A stretch of 62,531 nucleotides of DNA, from assembly GCA_900315595.1 (NCBI GenBank), contig OMZQ01000016.1, forward strand, positions 1 through 62,531, in the 5' to 3' direction. Positions 16,342 through 23,750 of this stretch are shown here, one piece after another. How positions within the stretch are numbered: the stretch's first letter is position 1; each line of letters starts with the position of its first letter. The position numbers and the translations under genes are program-made. Source of the DNA: an uncultured Eubacteriales bacterium. Lineage in GTDB: Bacteria; Bacillota; Clostridia; Oscillospirales; Oscillospiraceae. The notes beneath the pieces are model-generated. The model saw only the letters and a list, made by a program, of their open reading frames with translations, was not told where the DNA came from and did not search any database.

Positions 16342-16794
16342 ATGGCCCGGAGCAAGACCAATCAGAATGCGGAGACCCTGCTGGACGAGCTGACCGACCG
16401 GAGCCTGACGCTGAAGCCGGAGGCGATCGCCCTGGATCTGTCCGCCGAGCCTGCCGCGTGGGACGCGGCAATCCGTGCGCTGGGCCGGGATCGGGCCTAT
16501 GAGCGGATCGCGGACCGGATCTGCGCCGCCTATCTTGCCGAATACGGCGTCGAGTTTCCCTTTACCGAGGCCTGCGTCGCCCATGAGATTGCCTATCACG
16601 CCAACGCCTACCTCTGGACGCAGGGCTTCCGCGGCTATCCGCGCCACGTGACCGCGCGCCTGTTTACCAGAGCGGCTCTGGAGCGCCACTGCCGCAGCGT
16701 GGAGATCGACCGGAAGGATATCAACGACCTCCGCCAGCGGATCATCTTCCGCTACCGCTCCGGTCTGCGGAAGAAGCCTGACGCGGAGCAATAA
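16342..16794 (+). CDS. Unknown protein, 150 aa
   Basis: I do not recognise this protein. It is soluble and mostly helical, with an acidic N-terminal half and a basic C terminus. The start at 16342 follows CGGAGGGAAATCC closely. The 257 nt upstream of it hold a GC-rich stem near 16087-16112 (after the CYTH gene) and a basic 45-codon frame (16146-16283) that I do not accept. A strong bidirectional terminator separates it from spo0A. Confidence 0.65.
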   Translation: MARSKTNQNAETLLDELTDRSLTLKPEAIALDLSAEPAAWDAAIRALGRDRAYERIADRICAAYLAEYGVEFPFTEACVAHEIAYHANAYLWTQGFRGYPRHVTARLFTRAALERHCRSVEIDRKDINDLRQRIIFRYRSGLRKKPDAEQ

Positions 16795-16797
16795 ACG

Positions 16798-16841
16798 ATC
16801 GGCCCCGCTCCGAAGCGTTTCTGCTTCGGAGCGGGGCCGAT
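16798..16841. terminator. Bidirectional terminator before spo0A end
   Basis: A 19-bp perfect stem (16798-16816 with 16823-16841), loop GTTTCT, lies between convergent genes. TTTTA follows on the plus strand. Confidence 0.85.
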
Positions 16842-16851
16842 TTTACTGGGG

Positions 16852-17610
16852 CTACCGGACGGCCTCCTGGCCGCGGAGCTGGAGCTGGAGGCGGTCCGCG
16901 ATCAGGGCGATGAATTCGCTGTTCGTGGGCTTGCCCTTGGTGTTGGATACGGTGTAGCCGAAAAAGCGCTGGAGCGTGTCCAGATCGCCGCGATCCCACG
17001 CCACCTCGATGGCGTGGCGGATGGCCCGCTCCACGCGCGAGGGCGTGGTGCTGAAGGTCTTGGCGACCTGGGGATAGAGGACCTTCGTCACGGCGTTGAT
17101 GACGTCCATATCGTTCACCGCAATGATGATGGCCTCGCGCAGATACTGGTAGCCCTTGATGTGGGCGGGAACGCCGATCTCGTGGATCACGTTCGTGACC
17201 ATCGTCTCAATATCCGGACCGGCGGCGGAGGCCGCGTTCCGCGCGGTTTCCAGAACCTCCTCCATCCGATCCACGACGTTCTTCTGACCGACCGGCTTGA
17301 GCAGAAGGTAATCCACCCCAAAGGAGGCGGCTGCCGCCGCGATGTAGTCGGTGGTGAAGACCGAGAGCAGGATGATCCGGGGCCGGTTCTCCTTCGGCAG
17401 CTCCTTCAGAATGCTTAAACCGTCCCGGCGAGGCAGCATCAGATCCAGGATCAGCACGTCCGGCAAGGACTGCCGCAGCAGCTCCAGCGCGCGATCTCCG
17501 TCGCTCGCCGTGCCGGTAACGACATAACCGCGTTCCCGCAGCAGCGCGGCCAGGCTCTCGGTGAAGGCTTCGCTGCCGTCTGCGACCAATACGCGTGAAT
17601 GATGTTCCAT
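16852..17610 (-). CDS. spo0A: Sporulation master regulator Spo0A
   Basis: A 252-residue response regulator. The receiver has the phospho-acceptor Asp in [11 protein letters not shown] and the Lys in LLLKPVG. The C-terminal DNA-binding domain contains the near-invariant helices, with [29 protein letters not shown] and [10 protein letters not shown]. It binds 0A boxes to start sporulation. ATG at 17610 has AAGGAGAGG upstream. A TTGAAA/TAGGCT promoter and four 0A-box-like sites lie upstream, so autoregulation is likely. It lies downstream of galK on the same strand, 229 nt away. Confidence 0.97.
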   Translation of the reverse strand: MEHHSRVLVADGSEAFTESLAALLRERGYVVTGTASDGDRALELLRQSLPDVLILDLMLPRRDGLSILKELPKENRPRIILLSVFTTDYIAAAAASFGVDYLLLKPVGQKNVVDRMEEVLETARNAASAAGPDIETMVTNVIHEIGVPAHIKGYQYLREAIIIAVNDMDVINAVTKVLYPQVAKTFSTTPSRVERAIRHAIEVAWDRGDLDTLQRFFGYTVSNTKGKPTNSEFIALIADRLQLQLRGQEAVR

Positions 17611-17669
17611 TGTAAAACCTCTCCTTATAAATCTTCGGTATTTCACTTTTTCTCTCTTTCAGCAATCTT

Positions 17670-17698
17670 AGCCTAACACAGAAAAAGTGATTTTTCAA
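17670..17698 (-). promoter_or_regulatory. Candidate spo0A promoter
   Basis: On the minus strand TTGAAA (17693-17698) and TAGGCT (17670-17675) are 17 bp apart, 60 bp before the start codon. The -10 is weak, which would suit activation from the upstream 0A boxes. Confidence 0.5.
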
Positions 17699-17738
17699 GG
17701 AGAAAAGAGGCAGTTTTACAGCATTTTTGTCCTGCTTT

Positions 17739-17786
17739 TTCGACATTTTCAAAGAAAAATGTCGAGCGCTGTCGAACCCTGTCGAA
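17739..17786. promoter_or_regulatory. Cluster of four 0A-box-like sites
   Basis: TTCGACA (17739-17745, reverse orientation) is followed by TGTCGAG (17760-17766), TGTCGAA (17770-17776) and TGTCGAA (17780-17786). The last three repeat every 10 bp, one helical turn. TGTCGAA is the known Spo0A core site. They are 40-90 bp upstream of the candidate spo0A promoter. Confidence 0.75.
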
Positions 17787-17838
17787 GCGTCCCGCAGCCG
17801 CTCGAGATCTGGCGCAGGGCGGAACCGTTACCGGCGGT

Positions 17839-19056
17839 CTACAGCGCGACCTCCGCTGCGCCGACGGCGCGGAGCCTGCGCCGCTGGCAGGAAGCCGCAG
17901 GCAGCAGACGCTCGACCTCCGCGGCGAAGCGGTCCGCCGCGTCCAGGGGCACGAAGGCCTGGGCCGTTCCGGCAAAGCCGCCGCCGTGGACCCGGCAAGC
18001 GCCCTCGCCGCCGAGGACCTTCTCCATCACGGCCAGGGTCAGGGCCATCGGCTGGGTCAGACTGCCGCGCGGGGCGATGTTTTGCAGCAGCCGCCAGGAG
18101 GAGAGGCCGGAGGCGCGGACAAGATCCAGGAAGCGGGCAAAGTCGCCCGATGAAACGGCCTCGCGCATCTGGAATACGCGGCGGTTTTCGTCAAACACGT
18201 GCATCGCCCGCAGAACGGCCCGGTCCCCGCAGACGGTCCGCAGCTCGCTGAGCCTGTCGTAGAAGGCGTCCTCATCCACCGCGCGGAGGTTGTCCGTTCC
18301 GAAGACGGCGCTGATCCGTTTCAGCTCCGCCGGGATCGCGGCGTACTCGTCGGTCAGATCGGCGTGATCCGCCCCGCAGGAGACCAGGAACAGGGCATAG
18401 CCGTACTGCTCCGGGTCCAGCTCCAGCTTTTCCACGACGGGAGCGTCGCTGTCGCGGAAGTCCATCCAGCTCACGCCGCCCACGGCGCAGGCTGCCTGAT
18501 CCAGCAGGCCGCAGGGCTTGCCGAAGAATTCGTTCTCCACGCGCTGACCGAGCCTTGCAAGCTCCACGGCGGTCAGCCCAAGGCCGTACCATTCGTTGAA
18601 GATCTCGCCCAGCAGGACCTCCACCGAGGCGGAAGACGACAGGCCGCTGCCCGGCAGGACCGTGGAGGAAAGGCAGACGTCCAGTCCGCGCAGCGGGGCC
18701 TTGTCCGCAAACATGGCGATCATACCGGCGACCAGGGCTGCGGCGCTGCCCGGCGCGGCCTCGTTCTCCCTCGGATCCAGGGAGAGGACGGCGGAAGGGA
18801 AGCCCTCGGAGAAGAAGCGGAGCTTCCCGCTTCCGTTTTCGGCCACGGCGGCGATCGTATCCACGTCCACGCTGCCTGCCAGGACCAGACCGTGCTGATG
18901 GTCGGTGTGGTTGCCGCAGAGCTCCGTCCGGCCGGGGGCCGTAAAGTACCGGACCTCCCCGGGCTTGTGGCCCAGCTCGCAGAGCCGCCGGGTCAGCGTC
19001 TCGTACCGCGACCGCTCGCCCGCGTCCGCGTAGATTTCATTGTAACGGTATTTCAT
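17839..19056 (-). CDS. galK: Galactokinase (GHMP family)
   Basis: A 405-residue sugar kinase, predicted to phosphorylate galactose at C1 in the Leloir pathway. The three GHMP motifs are present: GRTELCGNHTDHQHG near residues 37-51, LPGSGLSSSASVE (ATP loop) and CRVHGGGFAGTAQAFV near the C terminus. Start at 19056 has GGAGGAAGT upstream; an upstream ATG is less likely. No galT or galE is in the window, so other GHMP sugars remain possible. Confidence 0.9.
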   Translation of the reverse strand: MKYRYNEIYADAGERSRYETLTRRLCELGHKPGEVRYFTAPGRTELCGNHTDHQHGLVLAGSVDVDTIAAVAENGSGKLRFFSEGFPSAVLSLDPRENEAAPGSAAALVAGMIAMFADKAPLRGLDVCLSSTVLPGSGLSSSASVEVLLGEIFNEWYGLGLTAVELARLGQRVENEFFGKPCGLLDQAACAVGGVSWMDFRDSDAPVVEKLELDPEQYGYALFLVSCGADHADLTDEYAAIPAELKRISAVFGTDNLRAVDEDAFYDRLSELRTVCGDRAVLRAMHVFDENRRVFQMREAVSSGDFARFLDLVRASGLSSWRLLQNIAPRGSLTQPMALTLAVMEKVLGGEGACRVHGGGFAGTAQAFVPLDAADRFAAEVERLLPAASCQRRRLRAVGAAEVAL

Positions 19057-19084
19057 ACAGACTTCCTCCCGGATCTTTTTGTCC

Positions 19085-19113
19085 ATTATAGCACAGAAGA
19101 CGGACTTCCGAAA
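19085..19113 (-). promoter_or_regulatory. Candidate galK promoter
   Basis: A perfect TATAAT (complement of 19085-19090) lies 17 bp from TTTCGG (complement of 19108-19113). The -35 is weak. Confidence 0.5.
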
Positions 19114-19142
19114 CAGAAGATTTGATTTTTTTCGGGATTCCG

Positions 19143-19171
19143 TTGCATTTTTTCGGCAGGCTTGCTATAAT
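19143..19171 (+). promoter_or_regulatory. Promoter of the barnase-barstar-ridA operon
   Basis: TTGCAT (19143-19148) and TATAAT (19166-19171) with 17-bp spacing lie 37 bp before the CTG start of the ribonuclease gene. Confidence 0.75.
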
Positions 19172-19208
19172 AACCGGGAAGTGAACAAAGAAACGGAGCT
19201 GATGCACC

Positions 19209-19829
19209 CTGAATAAGAAGCTTCAGAAGCTGGTCTGTCTGACGCTGACCCTGCTCCTGGTCCTCGGCCTGGGCGGCTGCGCCATCGTGGAGAATGGGGC
19301 AAGACAGGCAGAAACCACGGGCGGACCGGGCTTTATCATCGAGACCCGCGCCGAAACCACCCCGGAACCGACGCAGACCGAAGCGACGCCTGCCACCGAG
19401 CAGGCTGTGACGGAGACCTCCGCGCAGCCGACGCAGACCGAAGCGCCTCCGGTCACCGAGCCTGCCGAGCCCGGGATCTCCGAGGACGGCTGGTACGATT
19501 CCAAGGACGAGGTCGCCCTCTACATCCACACCTACGGTCACCTGCCCGACAACTACATCACCAAAAAACAGGCCGAGGCCCTGGGCTGGCCCGGCGGCTC
19601 GCTGGAGCCCTATGCGCCCGGCAAGAGCATCGGCGGCAGCCGCTTCGGCAACTACGAGGGCCTTCTGCCCGACGCCCCGGGCCGGAAATGGACCGAGTGC
19701 GACATCGACACGGCCGGCGCCCGCAGCCGCGGTTCCAAGCGGATCGTCTTCTCGAACGACGGCCTGATCTACTACACCGGCGACCACTATGAGAGCTTTG
19801 AGCTGCTCTATGGGGAGGAACAAAGATGA
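19209..19829 (+). CDS. Lipoprotein-anchored barnase-type ribonuclease
   Basis: A 206-residue lipoprotein ribonuclease. Residues 1-24 are a lipoprotein signal with lipobox LGGC (Cys24). A Thr/Glu/Pro-rich linker (about 30-95) follows, then a barnase domain (about 100-206) with LPDNYITK, LGW, APGKSIGG, DHYESF. Comparison with barnase puts the catalytic residues at Glu163, Arg174, Arg178 and His193, with Lys119 in the position of Lys27; spacing is identical apart from one inserted residue. The only start compatible with the signal peptide is CTG at 19209, preceded by GGAG. The 4-nt overlap with barstar suggests tight coupling. The target is inference: perhaps extracellular RNA or a neighbour cell. 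Confidence 0.88.
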   Translation: MNKKLQKLVCLTLTLLLVLGLGGCAIVENGARQAETTGGPGFIIETRAETTPEPTQTEATPATEQAVTETSAQPTQTEAPPVTEPAEPGISEDGWYDSKDEVALYIHTYGHLPDNYITKKQAEALGWPGGSLEPYAPGKSIGGSRFGNYEGLLPDAPGRKWTECDIDTAGARSRGSKRIVFSNDGLIYYTGDHYESFELLYGEEQR

Positions 19830-20092
19830 GAGCGACCATCAACGGCAAGCGCGTGACGGACCGCGACAGCCTCCACGCCCTGCTCCGCGACAAGCTGAGC
19901 CTGCCCGAGGACTGCGGGCGGAACCTGGATGCGGTCTATGATATCCTGAGCACTCCCGGCAAGGACCGGATCATCACGATTAAAAACGAAGCCCTGCTCC
20001 GCGAGCGCCTGGGCGATTACGCAGACCGTCTGCTTCGGATGCTGGAGGACAGCGCCGAGTCCGGCCACGTCCGGCTCATCCGCAAAAACTGA
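19826..20092 (+). CDS. Barstar-family ribonuclease inhibitor
   Basis: An 88-residue cytoplasmic inhibitor. It opens with RATINGKRV and has the interface helix CGRNLDAVYDIL, matching barstar's YGENLDALWD with both key Asp residues. The start codon overlaps the ribonuclease stop (ATGA), so both are made together. It should neutralise ribonuclease retained in the cytosol. Length and layout match the family. Confidence 0.88.
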   Translation: MRATINGKRVTDRDSLHALLRDKLSLPEDCGRNLDAVYDILSTPGKDRIITIKNEALLRERLGDYADRLLRMLEDSAESGHVRLIRKN

Positions 20093-20150
20093 ACGAACGA
20101 TCAAAAACCACGGACGCCGAGCGTCCTGCAATCATGAAAGGAGTATCCCC

Positions 20151-20525
20151 ATGCTTGAACACATTTCCACCCCCAACGCCCCCGCGGCAATCGGCCCCTA
20201 TTCCCAGGCTGTCAAGGCCGGCGGCTTCCTCTACCTTTCCGGCATGATGCCCATCAACCCGGCGGACGGCACCCTGGCTCCCTCCGAGATCAAGGCGCAG
20301 ACCGCCCAGATCCTCAAGAACATTGACGCTCTGCTGACCGACGCCGGTTACTGTGAGGCGGACGTGGTCAAGACCACCTGCTTCCTCTCCGACATCGCCA
20401 ACTTCGGCGCCTTCAACGAGGTCTATGCCGAATACTTCACGCACAAGCCCGCCCGCTCCTGCTTCGCCGTCAAGGATCTCCCCAAGGGCGCTCTGGCCGA
20501 GGTCGAGGTCGTTGCGTACAAGTAA
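20151..20525 (+). CDS. ridA: RidA-family enamine/imine deaminase
   Basis: A 124-residue enzyme of the YjgF/YER057c/UK114 family, which hydrolyses reactive 2-aminoacrylate-type intermediates. Motifs include GPYSQAVK, YLSGMM, and the C-terminal RSCFAVKDLPKGALAEVEV with the conserved Arg. AAAGGAG precedes the ATG. It is 58 nt after barstar and probably the last gene of that transcript, since a terminator follows. Confidence 0.95.
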   Translation: MLEHISTPNAPAAIGPYSQAVKAGGFLYLSGMMPINPADGTLAPSEIKAQTAQILKNIDALLTDAGYCEADVVKTTCFLSDIANFGAFNEVYAEYFTHKPARSCFAVKDLPKGALAEVEVVAYK

Positions 20526-20567
20526 TCGCCCCGAAGATCAATAGAAACAGGAACAAGGTCCCGTCCA

Positions 20568-20610
20568 AAGGGCGCGTTGCAAAACGAAAGGATTGCAGCG
20601 CGCCCTTTTT
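20568..20610 (+). terminator. Terminator after ridA
   Basis: AAGGGCGCG pairs with CGCGCCCTT (20568-20576, 20599-20607) with a TGCA/TGCA inner pair, followed by TTTTTG. Confidence 0.85.
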
Positions 20611-20679
20611 GTGTGGCATCGATCATTCTTCTGGAAATATACCGTTTTACCCATTATAATTTGAAATAGCTGTTGCCAG

Positions 20680-20726
20680 TTTACATTTTACCGCAATTTT
20701 ACAAAACTCTGATGATAGGGTTTACA
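20680..20726 (+). promoter_or_regulatory. PhoP-box-like direct repeats before phoP
   Basis: TTTACA (20680), TTTACC (20687) and TTTACA (20698) precede TTTACA at 20721. The 20687/20698 pair has the 11-bp period of Firmicutes PhoP boxes. A TATAAT -10 box lies at 20736-20741. Autoregulation of the two-component pair by phosphate is inferred. Confidence 0.5.
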
Positions 20727-20772
20727 TTGATCATTTATAATTCATGGCAGATACTCAGAGGAGGTTTCTTTC

Positions 20773-21444
20773 ATGATATATTGCGTAGAAGATGAAAGCG
20801 CCATTCGTGATTTAATGGTTTACACGCTGAAGGTTTTCGGCTTTGAAGCACAGGGCTTTGAAGATGGTGTGGACTTTTGGTCCGCAATGAAAGCCCAAAA
20901 ACCTGAGCTTATTATACTGGATGTTATGCTCCCCGGTGAAGACGGGCTGACGATTTTGAAAAGGCTGCGCTCTTCACCTGTGACCGCAGATATTCCTGTT
21001 ATCATGGCTACGGCAAAAGGCAGTGAATATGATAAGGTGATCGGGCTGGATGGCGGGGCGGATGATTACCTTGCAAAACCGTTTGGCATGATGGAGATGG
21101 TTTCCCGAATCAAAGCGGTTTTAAGACGAACTGCACCCAAGCAGGCAAAAGTCATTTCATACGGCGGAATCACTTTAGACGAAGGCAAACACACAGTTAC
21201 TGTAAATAAAACACCTGTGTCACTGACGCTGAAGGAGTATGAAATATTGAAGCTGCTTATAGATAACCCCGGTCAGGTTTTTACCAGAGAAATACTGCTA
21301 TCCGACATTTGGGGGATAGATTTTACCGGAGAGACGAGAACTGTCGACGTCCATATCGGTACGCTTCGGACGAAACTTGCCGAAGCGGGCGATCTGATCG
21401 AAACAGTACGAGGTGTCGGTTATAAAATGGAGGAAAAGAAATGA
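20773..21444 (+). CDS. phoP: PhoP/PhoB-like response regulator (OmpR family)
   Basis: A 223-residue regulator. The receiver has phospho-acceptor Asp in IILDVMLPGEDG, Thr in MATAKG and Lys in AKPFG. The C-terminal winged helix contains EYEILKLLIDNPGQVF and RTVDVHIGTLRTKL. GAGGAGG precedes the ATG. The kinase gene overlaps it by 4 nt. Assignment to phosphate control rests on the linked Na+/Pi cotransporter and PhoP-like boxes. Codons are more AT-rich than in flanking operons. Confidence 0.82.
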   Translation: MIYCVEDESAIRDLMVYTLKVFGFEAQGFEDGVDFWSAMKAQKPELIILDVMLPGEDGLTILKRLRSSPVTADIPVIMATAKGSEYDKVIGLDGGADDYLAKPFGMMEMVSRIKAVLRRTAPKQAKVISYGGITLDEGKHTVTVNKTPVSLTLKEYEILKLLIDNPGQVFTREILLSDIWGIDFTGETRTVDVHIGTLRTKLAEAGDLIETVRGVGYKMEEKK

Positions 21445-22826
21445 GCAACAAAATCTTCAAAGGAATCTGGATCGTTGCGTTATCAGTATTCCTTGCCTCT
21501 CTTGTTTTTATAATGGGCATCTCCTATAACTATTTTACCGGACTTCAGAAAAGCCAGCTGAGATATGAAACAGAGCTTGCTGCTCAAGGTGTCGCAAACG
21601 CCGGTATGAACTATTTTGACGGTCTGAATACCGAAGGATACCGCATCACTTGGATAGGAGCGGACGGCAGCGTTCTTTACGATAACGAAGCGGATACTGC
21701 AACGATGGAAAACCACATGGAGCGGGAAGAAGTCAAGCAGGCATTGGCGGGAGAATATGGCGAGTCCACACGTTACTCCGACACGCTTTCAGTCAAGCAA
21801 TTGTATGCCGCAAAGCGGCTCCCGGACGGTTCTGTTGTCAGACTTTCCATTGTGCAAGTGGCTATATGGGCGCTTATTCTTGGATTTGTTCAACCGATCT
21901 GCATTGTTATTCTGATTGCTCTTGTTCTGACTTTTGTTCTTGCATCTCGTATTGCAAAGAAGATAGTAAAGCCGATCAATGAGATTGACCTTAATAAACC
22001 GGAGCAGTATTACGGACAAGAGAATTATAAAGAGGTCGAGCCGCTTCTGCTGCATATCGCAGCACAGCGAAACCAGCTAAAGAAAGATCAGGAACAGATC
22101 GAAAAAACGGCATTGATTCGGCAGGAGTTTACGGCGAACGTATCCCATGAGCTGAAGACGCCGCTTCACGCCATTTCCGGATACGCCGAGCTGCTTGAAA
22201 ACGGTATGGTCAGGGAGGAGGATATCAAACCGTTTGCGGGTAGAATCCGCAGCGAGTCCTCTCGCATGACGAAATTGGTTGAGGACATCATAGAATTGAC
22301 AAAGCTTGATAACGGCGGCGCCGAGATGGAGTGGGAGGACTGCAATCTGCTTCGAATTGCCGAAAACGCCGTTGACAGTTTAGACGCTGCTGCCTCTGCT
22401 CTGAACATATCCGTCAGTGTGGACGGAACGGATGCGCCGATCAAAGGTATTCCTCAAACGCTTTACAGTATTGTGTATAATCTCTGCGACAATGCAATCA
22501 AATACAATCATGCCGGAGGAAGCGTAAGCGTTGAAATTCATCCACAAAAAAACGATACTGTACTGACGGTGAAAGATACCGGAGTCGGCATACCGGAAGA
22601 ATGCCAGGATCGGGTATTTGAACGTTTTTACCGTGTTGACAGAAGCCACAGCACGGAGGTCGGCGGTACCGGGCTTGGATTATCAATCGTCAAACACGCG
22701 GTTAAGATCCACGGAGGCAGGATAAAGATCAACAGTGAAATTGGGAAGGGAACCGAGTTTGTCGTTACTTTACCCAACGAGCCCAAAGAAATGCTCTCTG
22801 AGGGGGACCCCGAGTATTATGCTTGA
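21441..22826 (+). CDS. phoR: PhoR-like sensor histidine kinase
   Basis: A 461-residue membrane kinase. Helix 1 is at about 8-28, a short extracytoplasmic sensor follows (about 30-130) and helix 2 is at about 133-160. The H-box is VSHELKTPLHAISGYAE, and N, G1 and G2 boxes are NLCDNAIKYNH, VKDTGVGIP and GGTGLGLSIVKHA. It should phosphorylate the regulator encoded upstream. Its stop codon overlaps the next gene's ATG, giving a compact operon. The gene symbol is by context. Confidence 0.82.
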   Translation: MSNKIFKGIWIVALSVFLASLVFIMGISYNYFTGLQKSQLRYETELAAQGVANAGMNYFDGLNTEGYRITWIGADGSVLYDNEADTATMENHMEREEVKQALAGEYGESTRYSDTLSVKQLYAAKRLPDGSVVRLSIVQVAIWALILGFVQPICIVILIALVLTFVLASRIAKKIVKPINEIDLNKPEQYYGQENYKEVEPLLLHIAAQRNQLKKDQEQIEKTALIRQEFTANVSHELKTPLHAISGYAELLENGMVREEDIKPFAGRIRSESSRMTKLVEDIIELTKLDNGGAEMEWEDCNLLRIAENAVDSLDAAASALNISVSVDGTDAPIKGIPQTLYSIVYNLCDNAIKYNHAGGSVSVEIHPQKNDTVLTVKDTGVGIPEECQDRVFERFYRVDRSHSTEVGGTGLGLSIVKHAVKIHGGRIKINSEIGKGTEFVVTLPNEPKEMLSEGDPEYYA

Positions 22827-23613
22827 TTTTAATGAGAAAAAAGGATTCATTTGTGATATGGACGGTGTGATATATCACGGGAATCGTGTTCTTCCGGGGG
22901 TCAATGAATTTCTTGAATGGCTCAAATCCAACAATAAAGAATTCTTGTTTTTAACAAACAACAGCGGTCATACACCGAAAGAATTAAAGCAAAAGCTCGC
23001 AAGAATGGGACTTGACGTATCGGAAGATCATTTTTATACCAGCGCACTTGCTACGGCAGCATTTATCAAAGATCAAGCGCCCGGTTGCTCCGCTTACGTG
23101 ATCGGTGCGTCAGCCTTGATTAACGCTTTATATGATGCCGGCGTCACAATGAACGACGTGAATCCTGACTATGTAATTGTGGGAGAAGGTAATTCTTATT
23201 CACTGGAATCCCTGACGCGAGCCACGAATCTTGTATTGGCAGGCGCTAAACTGATCGGTGCGAATTCAGATATATCCGGACCGATTGAAAACGGGATTGC
23301 TCCCGCGTGCGCTTCGCTGATTTCACCAATCGAAATGGCCACAGGCAAGAAAGCCTATTTTTGCGGAAAGCCAAATCCGTTGATGATGCGAACCGGGCTC
23401 AAAATGCTGGGCTGTCACAGCGCAGACGCTGTCATGATCGGTGACCGGATGGATACGGATATTATTTCAGGACTTGAAAGCGGAATGACCACGGTATTAG
23501 TGTTGTCCGGCATTTCCTCGAATGAAACGCTCACTCAGTTTGCCTACCGTCCAAGCGTTATCCTTGACGGTGTCGGGGATATCGTGAATATGGCTAATTC
23601 ACAAAAGGTATAA
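22819..23613 (+). CDS. HAD phosphatase, NagD-like (subfamily IIA)
   Basis: A 264-residue haloacid-dehalogenase hydrolase. Motif I is DMDGVIYHG, motif II is FLTNNSGHTP and motif III/IV includes K in CGKPNPLMM and GDRMDTDI. NagD-type enzymes dephosphorylate nucleotides or sugar phosphates, fitting a phosphate-scavenging operon. The start at 22819 overlaps phoR by 8 nt, so they are probably coupled. Confidence 0.87.
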   Translation: MLDFNEKKGFICDMDGVIYHGNRVLPGVNEFLEWLKSNNKEFLFLTNNSGHTPKELKQKLARMGLDVSEDHFYTSALATAAFIKDQAPGCSAYVIGASALINALYDAGVTMNDVNPDYVIVGEGNSYSLESLTRATNLVLAGAKLIGANSDISGPIENGIAPACASLISPIEMATGKKAYFCGKPNPLMMRTGLKMLGCHSADAVMIGDRMDTDIISGLESGMTTVLVLSGISSNETLTQFAYRPSVILDGVGDIVNMANSQKV

Positions 23614-23660
23614 TAACCAGTATAGGCAGGAGCTGCGGCTTCTGCCTCTATTATTCTCAC

Positions 23661-23677
23661 TTTACAAGGATTTTACA
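23661..23677 (+). promoter_or_regulatory. PhoP-box-like pair before the Na+/Pi cotransporter
   Basis: TTTACA (23661-23666) and TTTACA (23672-23677) are spaced 11 bp apart, as in the repeats before phoP. A third TTTACT is at 23708. Confidence 0.5.
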
Positions 23678-23750
23678 GAATGCCGATAGTGTATTTGATA
23701 TTGAACCTTTACTCTATTCTTGTGAGAAATCTGAGAATGGAGACAAAGAT

